DNA from: an uncultured Campylobacter sp.
GTDB lineage: Bacteria; Campylobacterota; Campylobacteria; Campylobacterales; Campylobacteraceae
Length of the DNA: 64,000 nucleotides
Direction of reading: 5' to 3'
Assembly (NCBI RefSeq): GCF_938030145.1
Contig: NZ_CALHGM010000045.1
Span: 1-64,000 of the forward strand
Shown here: piece by piece, positions 17,285 to 26,733 of the stretch
How positions within the stretch are numbered: the stretch's first letter is position 1
Layout: the number at the start of each line of letters is the position of its first letter
Notes under the pieces: model-generated
Told to the model about the DNA's origin: nothing
The model's database searches: none
Seen by the model: the letters and a program-made list of their open reading frames with translations, nothing else
Made by a program: the position numbers and the translations under genes

Positions 17285-19341
17285 TACCGATCTCCAAACG
17301 ATATGTCGATATTGATCTTAAAGTCCTTCAGCGCGTCCTTAGCGTCCTTACTGCCCGCAAATTTCTCGATCGTGTTTGCGATGCCCGCTTCTAGATCATC
17401 ACGCAACTTGGTTTTCAGCTCCTCAGCGCTCGGTTTTTTACCGTGCTCGTTACGCAGCGACTCGCTTTTGGCGCTAGGCTCTAACTCGCTTGCCATAAGG
17501 CTGGCAAACTCCGCCGCAGCCGAAGCAGCAAGCTCATTCGGCATAGCTTGTGCGCCAAATTTCATCTCATTTACCTGCTCGGACGCACCAAATTTATGCG
17601 CTTTAAATTCGGTGCGCTCCGAAGGCTTTGAAGCATTAAATTTTATCTGCTGCGCGGCGCTCTTTGCGGGCTTACCGGATTTAAATTGCTCGCTATCCGC
17701 AGAGTTTGCAAAATCGCCCTCCATAGCGCGCAAAAATCCGTCCGCAAACCCGCTAGCAACACTATTGGCTTGCTCGCTTTGCTTCGGTAAATCTGAGGCA
17801 TCTAATATGTGCGGTAAGTTTAGCTCCGAAAAATTCGGCGCAGGAGTGGAATTTGTAGTCCCGGTATTGCTAGAATTTGCAGAAGCTGCAAAATTTGCGC
17901 CAATTGAATTCCATGCTTCATTATGAGCAGACATAGGCGTATTCTGTGCAAGTCCGCCGGTAAATTCCATACTTTGAAACGGAACGGCGTTATAAAGATT
18001 TTCGCGAGGTATATCGCCCGCACCCGCTAACGCAATCGGCGTATCTGAAGCGACCTCGTATTGAGACGAAATTTGCGTTTTTTGAAAATCCGTAGCCATT
18101 TTATTTTTATCATGCGCAGATCTTTTATCCTCTTTTTCATCGGAAGCAAACGCAGCCGCGGCAAAATTATCATATCCGCCAAACTCCTCCACGGGCATGC
18201 CAGCGCTATCGAAAAGCCTGGAAAAATCCATATCAAATCCACTGTTAACAGGCGCGCCAGCTGCATCTTGCACTACTTGCGAGGCAGAATTTTTTTCATC
18301 TGTTTTATAGGCAAATAAGCCGTCCGACTCACGCTGTTTAAGCGTAACGTCCGCAGAGTCTTTCGCTTCCTCTAGATTAGGCGCAGCGTCTACCCTTTTT
18401 TCAACAGCAGCTTCATTAGAGCTGCCAGCTCTTTGCGACTCGTCTTGCTGCGCAAACGGTAAAGTTTCGCTCGCCCGTGTGGCGGGAATTTCATCTTTTA
18501 TCTGCGATTTATCTGTTTTTAAATTCTTAGGATTTTCATCATCTAGCGCTGCTAAAGCTATCGGAGCGTCATCCTTTGCGATTGGAATCTCGCCCTGGAG
18601 TGTGTGATTATTTTCAGCAGGCTCGCTTGTGCTGATACTATTTAGCGGCACATCCTCAGGGATATCGCTAGCAGCTAAGTTTAGAGGCATATCGTCTGCG
18701 ATATTATCCGCAATCTTTTCTGCAACGGCGTTAAGCGGCGTATCATCGGCGATGGTGCCCGCAAGAGCTGCTTCATCTGCAAGCTGCGAGAGCGGAATAT
18801 CATCTGCGATCTCGTCCGTGCGCGGCATATCGCCTACCAACTGCGAAAGCGGCACATCATCTGCAATCTCGGGCGCTATATCGTTTGCCAGCTGCGAAAG
18901 CGGTATATCCTTGCCGGAGTCATAAAAGCTATCCACAAGCTCTTCAAAATTACTACCCGAAGCGGAATTTGCCTGATCAATCGCGTCGATCTCTTTCATA
19001 ACGGAGCTTGCGTCGGCAAATTCCTGAGCCATCTTCTGCTTGGCTTGAGCGCTCATCGTCTGCAGCGAAAACTCGCTGATAAACGTGATGAGCTCAAGCG
19101 GCGAAAAAGGCTTGCTCAAAGTATACCTAGCCCCGCTCGGAGAGACGTTTTTGGGAGTCAAAAATAAAGTTTTATGAAGATCAAAATTTGAAATATCGTC
19201 GCCCGATTCGTAGTTTTTTATAGCCAAATCATATTCGCTCTCGTCCGCGCTATAATCCACCAGATCCGCCCCGATGCGCTCGCAGCAAATATTTACGACA
19301 CTTGCAACCTGCTCATTGTGATTGTCAAGTAGAATTTTCAT
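17284..19341 (-). CDS. Large acidic repeat protein with receiver-like N-terminus
   Basis: 685 residues, strongly acidic. It stands where C. jejuni has its highly acidic protein beside fliR and gmk. Residues 1-95 resemble a degenerate response-regulator receiver (MKILLDNHNEQ, then LSKPFSPLELITFISEF, which mimics the conserved Lys-Pro end), but the phospho-acceptor is not evident. Residues 145-236 hold six copies of a unit of the form IADD-x-PL-x2-LA. The rest is low-complexity Ala/Glu/Ser sequence with a conserved-looking C-terminal segment (DLEAGIANTIEKFAGS). Function unknown. Confidence 0.75.
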   Translation of the reverse strand: MKILLDNHNEQVASVVNICCERIGADLVDYSADESEYDLAIKNYESGDDISNFDLHKTLFLTPKNVSPSGARYTLSKPFSPLELITFISEFSLQTMSAQAKQKMAQEFADASSVMKEIDAIDQANSASGSNFEELVDSFYDSGKDIPLSQLANDIAPEIADDVPLSQLVGDMPRTDEIADDIPLSQLADEAALAGTIADDTPLNAVAEKIADNIADDMPLNLAASDIPEDVPLNSISTSEPAENNHTLQGEIPIAKDDAPIALAALDDENPKNLKTDKSQIKDEIPATRASETLPFAQQDESQRAGSSNEAAVEKRVDAAPNLEEAKDSADVTLKQRESDGLFAYKTDEKNSASQVVQDAAGAPVNSGFDMDFSRLFDSAGMPVEEFGGYDNFAAAAFASDEKEDKRSAHDKNKMATDFQKTQISSQYEVASDTPIALAGAGDIPRENLYNAVPFQSMEFTGGLAQNTPMSAHNEAWNSIGANFAASANSSNTGTTNSTPAPNFSELNLPHILDASDLPKQSEQANSVASGFADGFLRAMEGDFANSADSEQFKSGKPAKSAAQQIKFNASKPSERTEFKAHKFGASEQVNEMKFGAQAMPNELAASAAAEFASLMASELEPSAKSESLRNEHGKKPSAEELKTKLRDDLEAGIANTIEKFAGSKDAKDALKDFKINIDISFGDR

Positions 19342-19398
19342 TTATGACCTTTTAGAAAGAATTTGGGCTATTGTAAGATATTTTTGGTTATTAATTGC

Positions 19399-20040
19399 TT
19401 ATATTTGCGCTAAATTTCGGTTATTTAGGCGATAAACTTTGCAGCATTTTTGCGCTAAATTCTCATCGTGAGTCACAAGCACGAGTGCGCCACGGCTGGA
19501 TTTTACGTAATCAAAGATCACGCCCATGACCTCGTTTGCGGTATCCTTATCTAAATTTCCAGTAGGCTCGTCGGCGAAGATTATGCGCGGCTTTTTGCAA
19601 AGTATACGAGCGATACTCACGCGCTGCTGCTGCCCGCCGCTAAGCTCGCCCACGCCTTGCTTTAAAGTATGTTCGATCTGAAGCTTTTTTAAAATTCCAT
19701 CATCTATCGCGTTATTCGTAAGTTTGGCGGCAAGTTCAATATTTTCGCCAGAGGAGAAACCCTTAAAAAGGTAGTGGGATTGAAATATTATGCCAAAGTC
19801 GTTGCGGCGAATTTTAAGCCTCTCATCGGAGCTTAGCTCGTAAATACTGCGCCCGCCGTAGATCACTTCGCCCGAGTTCGGCCTTAAAAGCGTGCATAGA
19901 ATATGAAGCAGAGTCGATTTGCCGCAGCCGCTAACGCCTAAAATAGCGATGCTCTCGCCCTCTTTGACGCTTAAGCTTACATTTTCAAAGAGCGTATAAT
20001 CATACGCATGAGTAAGATTTACGCCCTTTAGAAGTTCCAT
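19399..20040 (-). CDS. ABC transporter ATP-binding protein, LolD/FtsE-like
   Basis: 213 residues, a single nucleotide-binding domain. Walker A is AILGVSGCGKSTLL, the signature is ELSGGQQQRVSIARI, Walker B is PRIIFADEPTGNLD, and the switch histidine is in VLVTHDE. The LolD/MacB subgroup is suggested by the size and by the PTGNLD and FQSHYLFKGFSSGENI pattern. No permease gene is adjacent. In C. jejuni its homologue stands between fliR and tsf; here fliR is missing. It sits 3 bp downstream of tsf. Confidence 0.9.
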   Translation of the reverse strand: MELLKGVNLTHAYDYTLFENVSLSVKEGESIAILGVSGCGKSTLLHILCTLLRPNSGEVIYGGRSIYELSSDERLKIRRNDFGIIFQSHYLFKGFSSGENIELAAKLTNNAIDDGILKKLQIEHTLKQGVGELSGGQQQRVSIARILCKKPRIIFADEPTGNLDKDTANEVMGVIFDYVKSSRGALVLVTHDENLAQKCCKVYRLNNRNLAQI

Positions 20041-20042
20041 AT

Positions 20043-21107
20043 TTAGCCGATTTGAGCCGCTACTTCGGCAGCGAAGTCTTCGCTCTTTTTCTCTAGACCC
20101 TCGCCCACTTCGAAGCGGACGTATTTTACGATCTCGATCTTGCCGCCTAGTTTTTTAGCTTCTTCCTCGATAACCTGCTCGACGGTTTTTTTATCGTCCA
20201 TTACGTAAAATTGCCCTAGCAGCGTGAGGCGCTGATCGATTTGAGTATTATCGGCAATGAAGCGATCGATCTGACCCGGCAAAATTTTATCCCAAATTTT
20301 TTCAGGTTTATTTTGCTTGCGAAGCTCATCTTTTAAAACTTCTATCTCTTTGGCTAAAATTTCGTCTGTTAGATGCGCACGCGAGCCGAACTGCGGGATC
20401 TTATGAAGCGGTTTGCCCAAGCGCACAAACTCCTCATTTTCCTTCTCAAACTCGCCTTTAAGAGCTAAGAATTCTTTTTCGATAAAATCGGGATCAAGCT
20501 CTTTATAGCTGATAACCTGAGGTTTCATCGCGGCTGCATGCATGCAGAGATTTTTTATAAGCTCCTTCGCACCCTCCGCAGTTCGCTCGCTGTCACAAGC
20601 TGCTGCGATGATTACACCTACGCGGCCGTTTGAGTGCAAATAACCGTTTACCACGCCGTTTGCGCCCGCCTTAATCGTCTCAAATCTTCTAACGACTAAA
20701 TTTTCACCGATCGTAGCAATCTGGCTCTTTAGATGCTCATCAAATTTAACGCCGTCGATGATGCTGGAATTTAGCTCATCAATGCTGCTAATGCCCTTAC
20801 TTTGGATATGTAGAGTGGTATTTTTAACTAAATTTATAAAATTTTGATTTTTAGCTACGAAGTCGGTTTCGGAATTTATCTCGCTTATCGTGGCGATCTT
20901 ATGATCCGCGCCCACTTCGACGCTCACTAGGCCTTCGCTAGCTAGACGGTCGGCTTTTTTAGCAGCCTTTCCGAGACCCTTTTCGCGAAGCAGATCGACG
21001 GCCTTATCCATATCGCCGTCTGTTTCAACCAAAGCCTTTTTGCAATCCATCATCCCCGCTCCGGTGCTTTCGCGGAGCTCTTTTACCATTTGCGCGCTGA
21101 TTTCCAT
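20043..21107 (-). CDS. tsf: Elongation factor Ts
   Basis: 354 residues. EF-Ts recycles EF-Tu from its GDP form. The N-terminal UBA-like domain (VKELRESTGAGMMDCKKALVE) and the TDFVAKN motif in the core are intact. The Campylobacter form is longer than the E. coli one owing to an extra segment in the second half of the core. The start overlaps the rpsB stop by one base. Confidence 0.97.
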   Translation of the reverse strand: MEISAQMVKELRESTGAGMMDCKKALVETDGDMDKAVDLLREKGLGKAAKKADRLASEGLVSVEVGADHKIATISEINSETDFVAKNQNFINLVKNTTLHIQSKGISSIDELNSSIIDGVKFDEHLKSQIATIGENLVVRRFETIKAGANGVVNGYLHSNGRVGVIIAAACDSERTAEGAKELIKNLCMHAAAMKPQVISYKELDPDFIEKEFLALKGEFEKENEEFVRLGKPLHKIPQFGSRAHLTDEILAKEIEVLKDELRKQNKPEKIWDKILPGQIDRFIADNTQIDQRLTLLGQFYVMDDKKTVEQVIEEEAKKLGGKIEIVKYVRFEVGEGLEKKSEDFAAEVAAQIG

Positions 21108-21904
21108 TACTCTTCGTCCTCGCTTACGTCAAAATCCTCTTCGCTCATCGCCTCGGCTACGACTTCCTCTTTCTCTTCGTCGCTGACGGCTTCGCTCTGC
21201 TCGCCATCCTCGCTCGCGTCTTGATCGCGAAGCGCCTTACCTTCGTTGATCGCCTCAGCCATCTCTTGGCAGAAAAGCTGAACCGAGCGGATCGCATCGT
21301 CGTTGCCAGGTATCGGGAAATCGACTACGTCCGGATCGCAGTTTGTATCCAAAGGCGCGATAACCGGCATTTTTAGGCGGTTAGCTTCCGCTACGGCGAT
21401 CTTTTCTTTAACTACGTCGATGACGAAGATCATATCAGGAAGGCCCTTCATATTGCGAATGCCGCCTAGATAAAGCTCGAGCTTCTCTTTTTTGCGGCGA
21501 AGCATTAGCGCCTCTTTTTTGGTTAGTAAATTTATCGAGCCATCCTCTTCCATAGTCTCGATTACTTCGAGCTTGCGGATCGATTGCTTGATAGTGGAAA
21601 AATTCGTCAGCATGCCGCCTAGCCATCTGTGGCTTACATAAGGCATGCCGCATTTTTCGGCGTACTCTTTTAGCGTCGCGCCGGCTTGTTTTTTGGTGCC
21701 TACGAAAAGTATCGTCTTGCCCTCGGCAGCCGCGTCGCGCACGATATTATAAGTGTAGCGGAAGTAGCGGATAGTTTTTTGTAGATCTATGATGTAGATA
21801 CCTTTTCTCTCGCCGAAAATGAATTTTTTCATCTTCGGATTCCATCTGCGCGTTTGGTGTCCGAAATGAACGCCGCACTCTAGCAAATCTCTCATTGTTA
21901 CCAT
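21107..21904 (-). CDS. rpsB: 30S ribosomal protein S2
   Basis: 265 residues. The typical N-terminus is MRDLLECGVHFGHQTRRWNPKMKKFIF, and the core contains ILFVGTKKQA and SHRWLGGMLTNF. A Glu/Asp-rich tail (about residues 225-265) is a lineage extension. It is first in the rpsB-tsf pair. The ribosome site GGAGAAAACTC precedes the ATG at 21904. Confidence 0.97.
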   Translation of the reverse strand: MVTMRDLLECGVHFGHQTRRWNPKMKKFIFGERKGIYIIDLQKTIRYFRYTYNIVRDAAAEGKTILFVGTKKQAGATLKEYAEKCGMPYVSHRWLGGMLTNFSTIKQSIRKLEVIETMEEDGSINLLTKKEALMLRRKKEKLELYLGGIRNMKGLPDMIFVIDVVKEKIAVAEANRLKMPVIAPLDTNCDPDVVDFPIPGNDDAIRSVQLFCQEMAEAINEGKALRDQDASEDGEQSEAVSDEEKEEVVAEAMSEEDFDVSEDEE

Positions 21905-22194
21905 GAGTTTTCTCCTTGTGGGTTGCCCCGAAATTTAGTTTCTTCCTCCGCATCCGCCCGTAAATTTGCTTTAAATTTACAACTAAATCAAGGATTGATG
22001 CGTGTGAAATGAAACGAGGATTATATTTAAAATTTTATTAAAATAAGCTTGCGGCACGGCGAAATTTTACCGTAGCGAGCAACGTTTAAATTTAAGTTTT
22101 AAAAATAACGGATCATAAATAAGGTTAAAAATTCAGCAAATTTTAATGAGGGGGGGAGGTAAAATTTTACTAAATTTGATTTAAGAAATAAGAA

Positions 22195-22797
22195 ATGAAA
22201 AAAATAGTTTTAGTTGTGACACTGTCTGCTTGCGTAGCTCTTAGTGCTACAAGCATAGAAAAGGATTGTAATAAAGGGGATTTTGCCTCTTGCACACTAG
22301 CAGGTAAAATGTATGAATTTGGAGTAGGAGCAAAAAAAGATTTCGCAAAATCGGCTCAATTTTATAAAAAAGCTTGCGACGGAAACGACTATGAAGCATG
22401 CTCAAATTTAGGTACTTTATATAGCGAAGGGCAAGGAGAAGGCGTAAAACAAGATAGCAAAAAGGCTATAAAGCTTTATACTAAGGCTTGCGACGGCGGA
22501 TACGCAGCAGGGTGTTCAAATTTAGGCGTTATGTATTCTAGAGGACAAGGAGTAGAAAAAGATTTCGTAAAGGCGGCGGCATATTTTAGAAGAGCTTGCG
22601 ATGCGGGTTATTGGGACGGCTGCGGAAGATTTGGCGCGATTAGATATGCGGCATTCGACGATAAGCAAAAAGCAGTAGAATATTTCAAAAAAGCATGCGA
22701 ACTAGGCAAAAATAGCGATGAAATAGGAGGTATATTAGAAGGCGAAAGTGAACAGCCTTGGCAACATTGGTGCGATAAATACGATGCATTAAGATAA
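22195..22797 (+). CDS. Secreted Sel1/Hcp-type cysteine-rich protein
   Basis: 200 residues with a cleavable signal peptide (about residues 1-19, ending in LSATS) and about four Sel1 units with paired cysteines (KACDGNDYEACSNLG, KACDGGYAAGCSNLG). It closely resembles Helicobacter Hcp proteins, which are disulfide-bonded and secreted. Composition is AT-richer than neighbouring genes, hinting at a different history. A run of seven G lies 39 bp upstream of the ATG. Confidence 0.85.
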   Translation: MKKIVLVVTLSACVALSATSIEKDCNKGDFASCTLAGKMYEFGVGAKKDFAKSAQFYKKACDGNDYEACSNLGTLYSEGQGEGVKQDSKKAIKLYTKACDGGYAAGCSNLGVMYSRGQGVEKDFVKAAAYFRRACDAGYWDGCGRFGAIRYAAFDDKQKAVEYFKKACELGKNSDEIGGILEGESEQPWQHWCDKYDALR

Positions 22798-22887
22798 GTT
22801 ATTTTAAAGAGCGGGATTGCGCCTAGCTTTAAATTCTCCCGCTCATTTGATTTTCTTTCATTATCTCATCTTTGTCAAACTTCAAGC

Positions 22888-23613
22888 TTATATTTTTATC
22901 ACAAAGCCGCAGAAGCGCCCCGTGACGCCATCTCTGCGGTAGGAAAAATGCCGCTCGCTCTCAAAAGTGCAGCGCGGATCAAATTTAACGTTTCGTACTC
23001 CCGCAGCTGTGAGCTCGTCGCGAAGTGCGGCGTTTATATCGAAATACCCCTGCGTTTTATAGCGCTCAAACTCGCCCAGATCAAGCCCGCCGAGTTCGTA
23101 GTTTCGCGCCTTGATATTCGCGCCTACGAATACCTTTAGCTCCGCAGCGACGCAGCCGAAGCGCTCGCTCATCAAATTTATCGCATTGGTGCAGATCCGC
23201 TGGCTCACGCCTGCGCGCCCCGCATGCACTGCGGCAATCACGCCGCGCCGCTCGTCCGCGATCAGCACTGGCGAACAGTCCGCTACCAGCACGCAAAGCG
23301 CCACGCCGCGCAGATCGGTCACAAGCCCGTCGCAGGGCGGGATTTCATCGCTAGCTGCGCGTAAAATTTCAACTTTGTTTGAGTGGATCTGGCGCATAAA
23401 TTTTAAATTTTGAGGCGCGATACCGAGCGCGGCGGCTAAAATTTCGCGGTTTTGCGCGACATTTTGCGGATCGTCGCCTACGTGATCCCCTAAATTTAAG
23501 CTCGCATACGCTCCGCCGCTTACGCCGCCAAGCCGCGTGCTAAAGCCCGCCAACACGCCGCATCCGTCCAATACAAACTCAAGATTTTCTCTGCAAATTT
23601 CGGTGTTAGTCAT
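22888..23613 (-). CDS. pgeF: PgeF/YfiH multicopper-oxidase-like purine nucleosidase family protein
   Basis: 241 residues, full length. The three zinc ligands are present as His in MRQIHSNKV, Cys in VADCSPVLI and His in AAVHAGRAGV. Family members are reported to act in purine nucleoside metabolism (phosphorylase or deaminase activity) and in peptidoglycan-precursor editing. It ends at 22888 and lies 10 bp downstream of ribE on the same strand. Confidence 0.9.
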   Translation of the reverse strand: MTNTEICRENLEFVLDGCGVLAGFSTRLGGVSGGAYASLNLGDHVGDDPQNVAQNREILAAALGIAPQNLKFMRQIHSNKVEILRAASDEIPPCDGLVTDLRGVALCVLVADCSPVLIADERRGVIAAVHAGRAGVSQRICTNAINLMSERFGCVAAELKVFVGANIKARNYELGGLDLGEFERYKTQGYFDINAALRDELTAAGVRNVKFDPRCTFESERHFSYRRDGVTGRFCGFVIKI

Positions 23614-23623
23614 CGCGCGCCGC

Positions 23624-24478
23624 TTAATACAGGCTCAAAATTTTATCTACTGCGTCCCACGAAAGCCTATCTTTTTCGCCCTCGGCGCTATCATCGCGCG
23701 CAGCGGCAGTGCCGCGACTGGCGGGTCGTCCGCCGGCAAAGCGTAACTGCGCTGCAACGTATCGCGCGAGCAGATCGGTTTCGATATTTACGCGGCGCCC
23801 GATTTTGTAGGATCCAAAGAGTGTATCTTTGAGCGTGAGCGGGATGATCGTAAGGCGAATGGCGCAGCTTTGCGCTCCGCTCTTTAAATTTACGTCCAAG
23901 GAGTTCGGATCGCGAACGGAATTTGAGCCGCTAGAATTTGGCCCGCGCAAGCTTGCGCCGTTAAAATTTGCGTCGCGCAGCTCTTTGCGAATAAAATTTC
24001 CGCCGTCAAGACCTTGGCTGTTAAAATTTCGCCCGTGCATGCCGCTGCCCTCAAGCACTTCGTTGATCGTTAGGCTCACGCCGTCGATCGCTACCGAACC
24101 TTTCGGCGCTAGCAGCGGCGCTATATGCAGCGGCGCGCGGATAAAAAAATCGACGCCGCTTGCAAGCTTTGAAATTTTATAAATTTCGCCCACAGCATCG
24201 ACGTGCCCTTGGATCAAATGCCCGTCTATGCGATCTCCAATCCGCATCGCTGGCTCGATATGCACCGAGCCGCGCAGGTTTTGTGCGACGATGACGCGCG
24301 CCGTTTCGCTCGAAAGCTGCACCGCAAATCCATCCGCAAAAAGCCGCGTCACACTCAGGCACGCGCCGTTTACCGCGACGCTATCGCCGAGCGCGGGGCG
24401 GTATCTCGCGCGCAGTCGCAGCAAATCGCCGTTAAAGCTCGCAACCTGCGCGATCTCTCTGATCAGTCCGTTAAACAT
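23624..24478 (-). CDS. ribE: Riboflavin synthase alpha chain with a repeat insertion
   Basis: 284 residues against about 200 usual. It dismutates two 6,7-dimethyl-8-ribityllumazines to riboflavin. The tandem lumazine-binding domains start at MFNGLIREIAQV and at GHVDAVGEIYKI, and the second ends in GSYKIGRRVNIETD. An insertion of about 55 residues splits the second domain after SLTINEVLEG. It carries NF or NS units spaced about ten residues apart (GRNFN, GGNFI, DANFN, GPNSS). The C-terminus is also extended. The insertion lies in a loop before a core strand, so activity is plausible but unproven. Confidence 0.9.
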   Translation of the reverse strand: MFNGLIREIAQVASFNGDLLRLRARYRPALGDSVAVNGACLSVTRLFADGFAVQLSSETARVIVAQNLRGSVHIEPAMRIGDRIDGHLIQGHVDAVGEIYKISKLASGVDFFIRAPLHIAPLLAPKGSVAIDGVSLTINEVLEGSGMHGRNFNSQGLDGGNFIRKELRDANFNGASLRGPNSSGSNSVRDPNSLDVNLKSGAQSCAIRLTIIPLTLKDTLFGSYKIGRRVNIETDLLARYVAAQLRFAGGRPASRGTAAARDDSAEGEKDRLSWDAVDKILSLY

Positions 24479-24579
24479 TATGAGCCTTTGGAATTTTTAC
24501 GTGATATTAGCGTAGAATTTTGAAATTTAAGGTTAAGCGAAGCTCGGCGAGCGTGAAGCCCGCCGAATGAAGTTTGAAA

Positions 24580-24900
24580 TTATTTTTTAGAAACGATGAA
24601 ATCGGCTAGCGCTTCGATCGATTCGTCGTTGAGCGAAGCTGCTTGACCTTTCATAACGCCCATCATGCCGAATTTTCCCTTGCCCTCGCCCAAGGTGCCG
24701 TCTTTGTAGCCCTTTAGGCTAGCGATGATATCTTCCTTGCTTAGGGTGTTTAGCGCAGGTACTTTGCCGCCAAGATAAGGCTTCTCGGCGTTGGCTCCAT
24801 GACAGGCCACGCATTTTTTATATAAAGTAGCGCCGTCAGCGGCGAATACACTCGAACTAAACGCCGCCAACGCAGCACATGCAATAAGAACTTTTTTCAT
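24580..24900 (-). CDS. Cytochrome c553-type periplasmic monohaem cytochrome
   Basis: 106 residues: a signal peptide (about 1-20, ending in VFAAD), a single CVACH haem site at residues 30-34, and a distal Met ligand in the KFGMMGVMKG region. Typical of small class I cytochromes that carry electrons to oxidases or cytochrome c peroxidase in Campylobacter. A strong ribosome site (AAAGGATAGG) and its own promoter suggest high single-gene expression. Confidence 0.93.
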   Translation of the reverse strand: MKKVLIACAALAAFSSSVFAADGATLYKKCVACHGANAEKPYLGGKVPALNTLSKEDIIASLKGYKDGTLGEGKGKFGMMGVMKGQAASLNDESIEALADFIVSKK

Positions 24901-24930
24901 TCCTATCCTTTCTTTTTAAATTGTGGGTGC

Positions 24931-24936
24931 AGTATA
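24931..24936 (-). promoter_or_regulatory. Putative -10 box of the cytochrome gene
   Basis: On the minus strand the sequence TGATTATACT gives an extended-type -10 (TATACT), 31 bp before the cytochrome start codon. The -35 is weak, as usual in Campylobacter. Confidence 0.45.
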
Positions 24937-25179
24937 ATCAAAATTTAGTAAATTTCGGCTAAATTTTTGCAATTTGCGCTAAAGAGGCGAAATTCTATCT
25001 ACTGCAAACTTTAGCGTAGGGGCTCAAAGCGGAATTTACGCTGTAAAATTTTAAGCAAATTTTACCTTCCCGCTGAAATTTCAATCGTAGAATTTCGCAG
25101 CGAAATTCTAAGGCGAAATTTCATCTAGACGCCAAATTCCATCGCGAAATTCTGCGTAGAATTTTAAAATTTCGCCGCT

Positions 25180-26733
25180 TTACTTTATGCGCGACATTTC
25201 GCCTCTTTGCATCTTATAAATTTTATCTGCGGCGCCGAAGTATTTATCATCGTGCGAGATCGCAAATATCGTGTATCCGCGCGATTTCAGCTCCGGCAAA
25301 ATTCGCTCGTAAAACTCCGTGCGAAACTGCGGATCGAGATCGGCCGCAAACTCATCGAGCATCAAAAATTTTCGCCCGTCCATCAGCACGCTTACGAGCG
25401 CCAAACGCTTGCGCTGTCCGCTAGATAGGCTCGTGGTGCTAAATTTGGCTCCCTTTAGCTCAACCTTATCCTTAAGGTGCGTGAGCGCCAACCACTCGCG
25501 CGCGATGTCCGCATCGCCCGTAGCGTAGTCGAAGAGATAAAAATCGCTGAAAACCGCGCTTATGTTGTTGCTGTAGGCGCGCAGATCAGAGAGTTTAAGA
25601 GCCGCGCCATCGGCTAAAATTTCGCCTGCTTGCGGCGTGTAAAGGCCCGCTAAAATCATAAAAAGCGTCGATTTGCCGCTGCCGTTTTCGCCGATTAAAA
25701 ACACCGTCTCGCCCGCATTTAGCTGCAAGCTTACCCCTTTTATGCCGAATTTCCCGCCGGGATACGAAAAGCCCACGTCTTTAAGCTCCAAGCTGCGCCA
25801 TGGCTGCATTTGCACAAGCTCAAAGCCCTGCACGAATGGGTCTAAATTTAATTCTTTAATCTTTGCGTAGGCAATCTTGGCGCGCAGCACGCTAGGAAGC
25901 GAGAATATTAGCATCATCAAAGGCGCGCGCAAAAAAAGCACCGTAAGCGCGATCGTTACGGCGTTTGCGAGCTCCGCTTTGCCGCCGCTAAGCCCAAAAT
26001 AAAGCACAAAGCCCACCGCGCCTAGCATCATCACGTTCATAAAATTGCTCGCAAACGCGCCGTAAACCTCGGCTCGCAGCGAGCTTTGGCGTAAATTTTG
26101 CGCGTTGGGCAAAAAGTCGTTTTCGTATAGGCTCTTTGCTTTGGCTAGGCTTAGCGACAGCTCCTTGTGCCCCTCGATCGCCGCGGCGTAGTTTTTATAC
26201 AAAACGTCCTCGTTTTGGCGGTACAGATCGTAATTTTGCATGACTTTTTTCATCAAAAAGCGGTTGAATACCATCAGCGCGCCGATCCAAACGAATAAAA
26301 ACGCAAACATCATAGGCGCGATGTATAGCACATAGATGCTGCAAAATAGCACAATCATCGCGCCTTGAATGAGCTCGGAGATGCGCATAAAGCCCTCGGT
26401 CAGGCGCGAAATATCGCTAGAAAGGGATGCAAGCAGGTTCGCCTTCGACGCAGCCTCGATGCGCTCGAACTTCGTATCGATGATCTGCTTGATGATCTTG
26501 GTGCGCAGATCGAATACGAAGTCGTTTTCCATCTTGCAAAGCATGATGCGGCTTAGCACCGAAAGCAGCAAAAATAGCGCCAAGAGCGCGAAAAATAGCG
26601 CGATGATCCTGCCGCCTCTTTCGGCGCCGTCAAGTAGATATTTATTGATAAAGCTTAAAATCAAGATCCCCGAGCCGCTGTAGATCGCGTTTAGCGCGAG
26701 CATCGCGAGGATTTGCTTGGTATATTTTTTCAT
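25180..26733 (-). CDS. ABC exporter, cyclic-peptide/PvdE-SyrD type
   Basis: 517 residues from ATG 26733 (a TTG four codons upstream is the alternative). The membrane domain has six segments in residues 1-300; the nucleotide-binding domain starts near residue 325, with Walker A FLIGENGSGKSTLF, signature SLSSGQRKRLALV, Walker B KFLMLDEFAADLD and switch His in FAISHDD. The SSGQRKR signature and DEFAADLD are typical of the PvdE/SyrD/YojI group that exports peptides, siderophores or drugs. It stands alone, so the substrate is unknown. Confidence 0.85.
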   Translation of the reverse strand: MKKYTKQILAMLALNAIYSGSGILILSFINKYLLDGAERGGRIIALFFALLALFLLLSVLSRIMLCKMENDFVFDLRTKIIKQIIDTKFERIEAASKANLLASLSSDISRLTEGFMRISELIQGAMIVLFCSIYVLYIAPMMFAFLFVWIGALMVFNRFLMKKVMQNYDLYRQNEDVLYKNYAAAIEGHKELSLSLAKAKSLYENDFLPNAQNLRQSSLRAEVYGAFASNFMNVMMLGAVGFVLYFGLSGGKAELANAVTIALTVLFLRAPLMMLIFSLPSVLRAKIAYAKIKELNLDPFVQGFELVQMQPWRSLELKDVGFSYPGGKFGIKGVSLQLNAGETVFLIGENGSGKSTLFMILAGLYTPQAGEILADGAALKLSDLRAYSNNISAVFSDFYLFDYATGDADIAREWLALTHLKDKVELKGAKFSTTSLSSGQRKRLALVSVLMDGRKFLMLDEFAADLDPQFRTEFYERILPELKSRGYTIFAISHDDKYFGAADKIYKMQRGEMSRIK

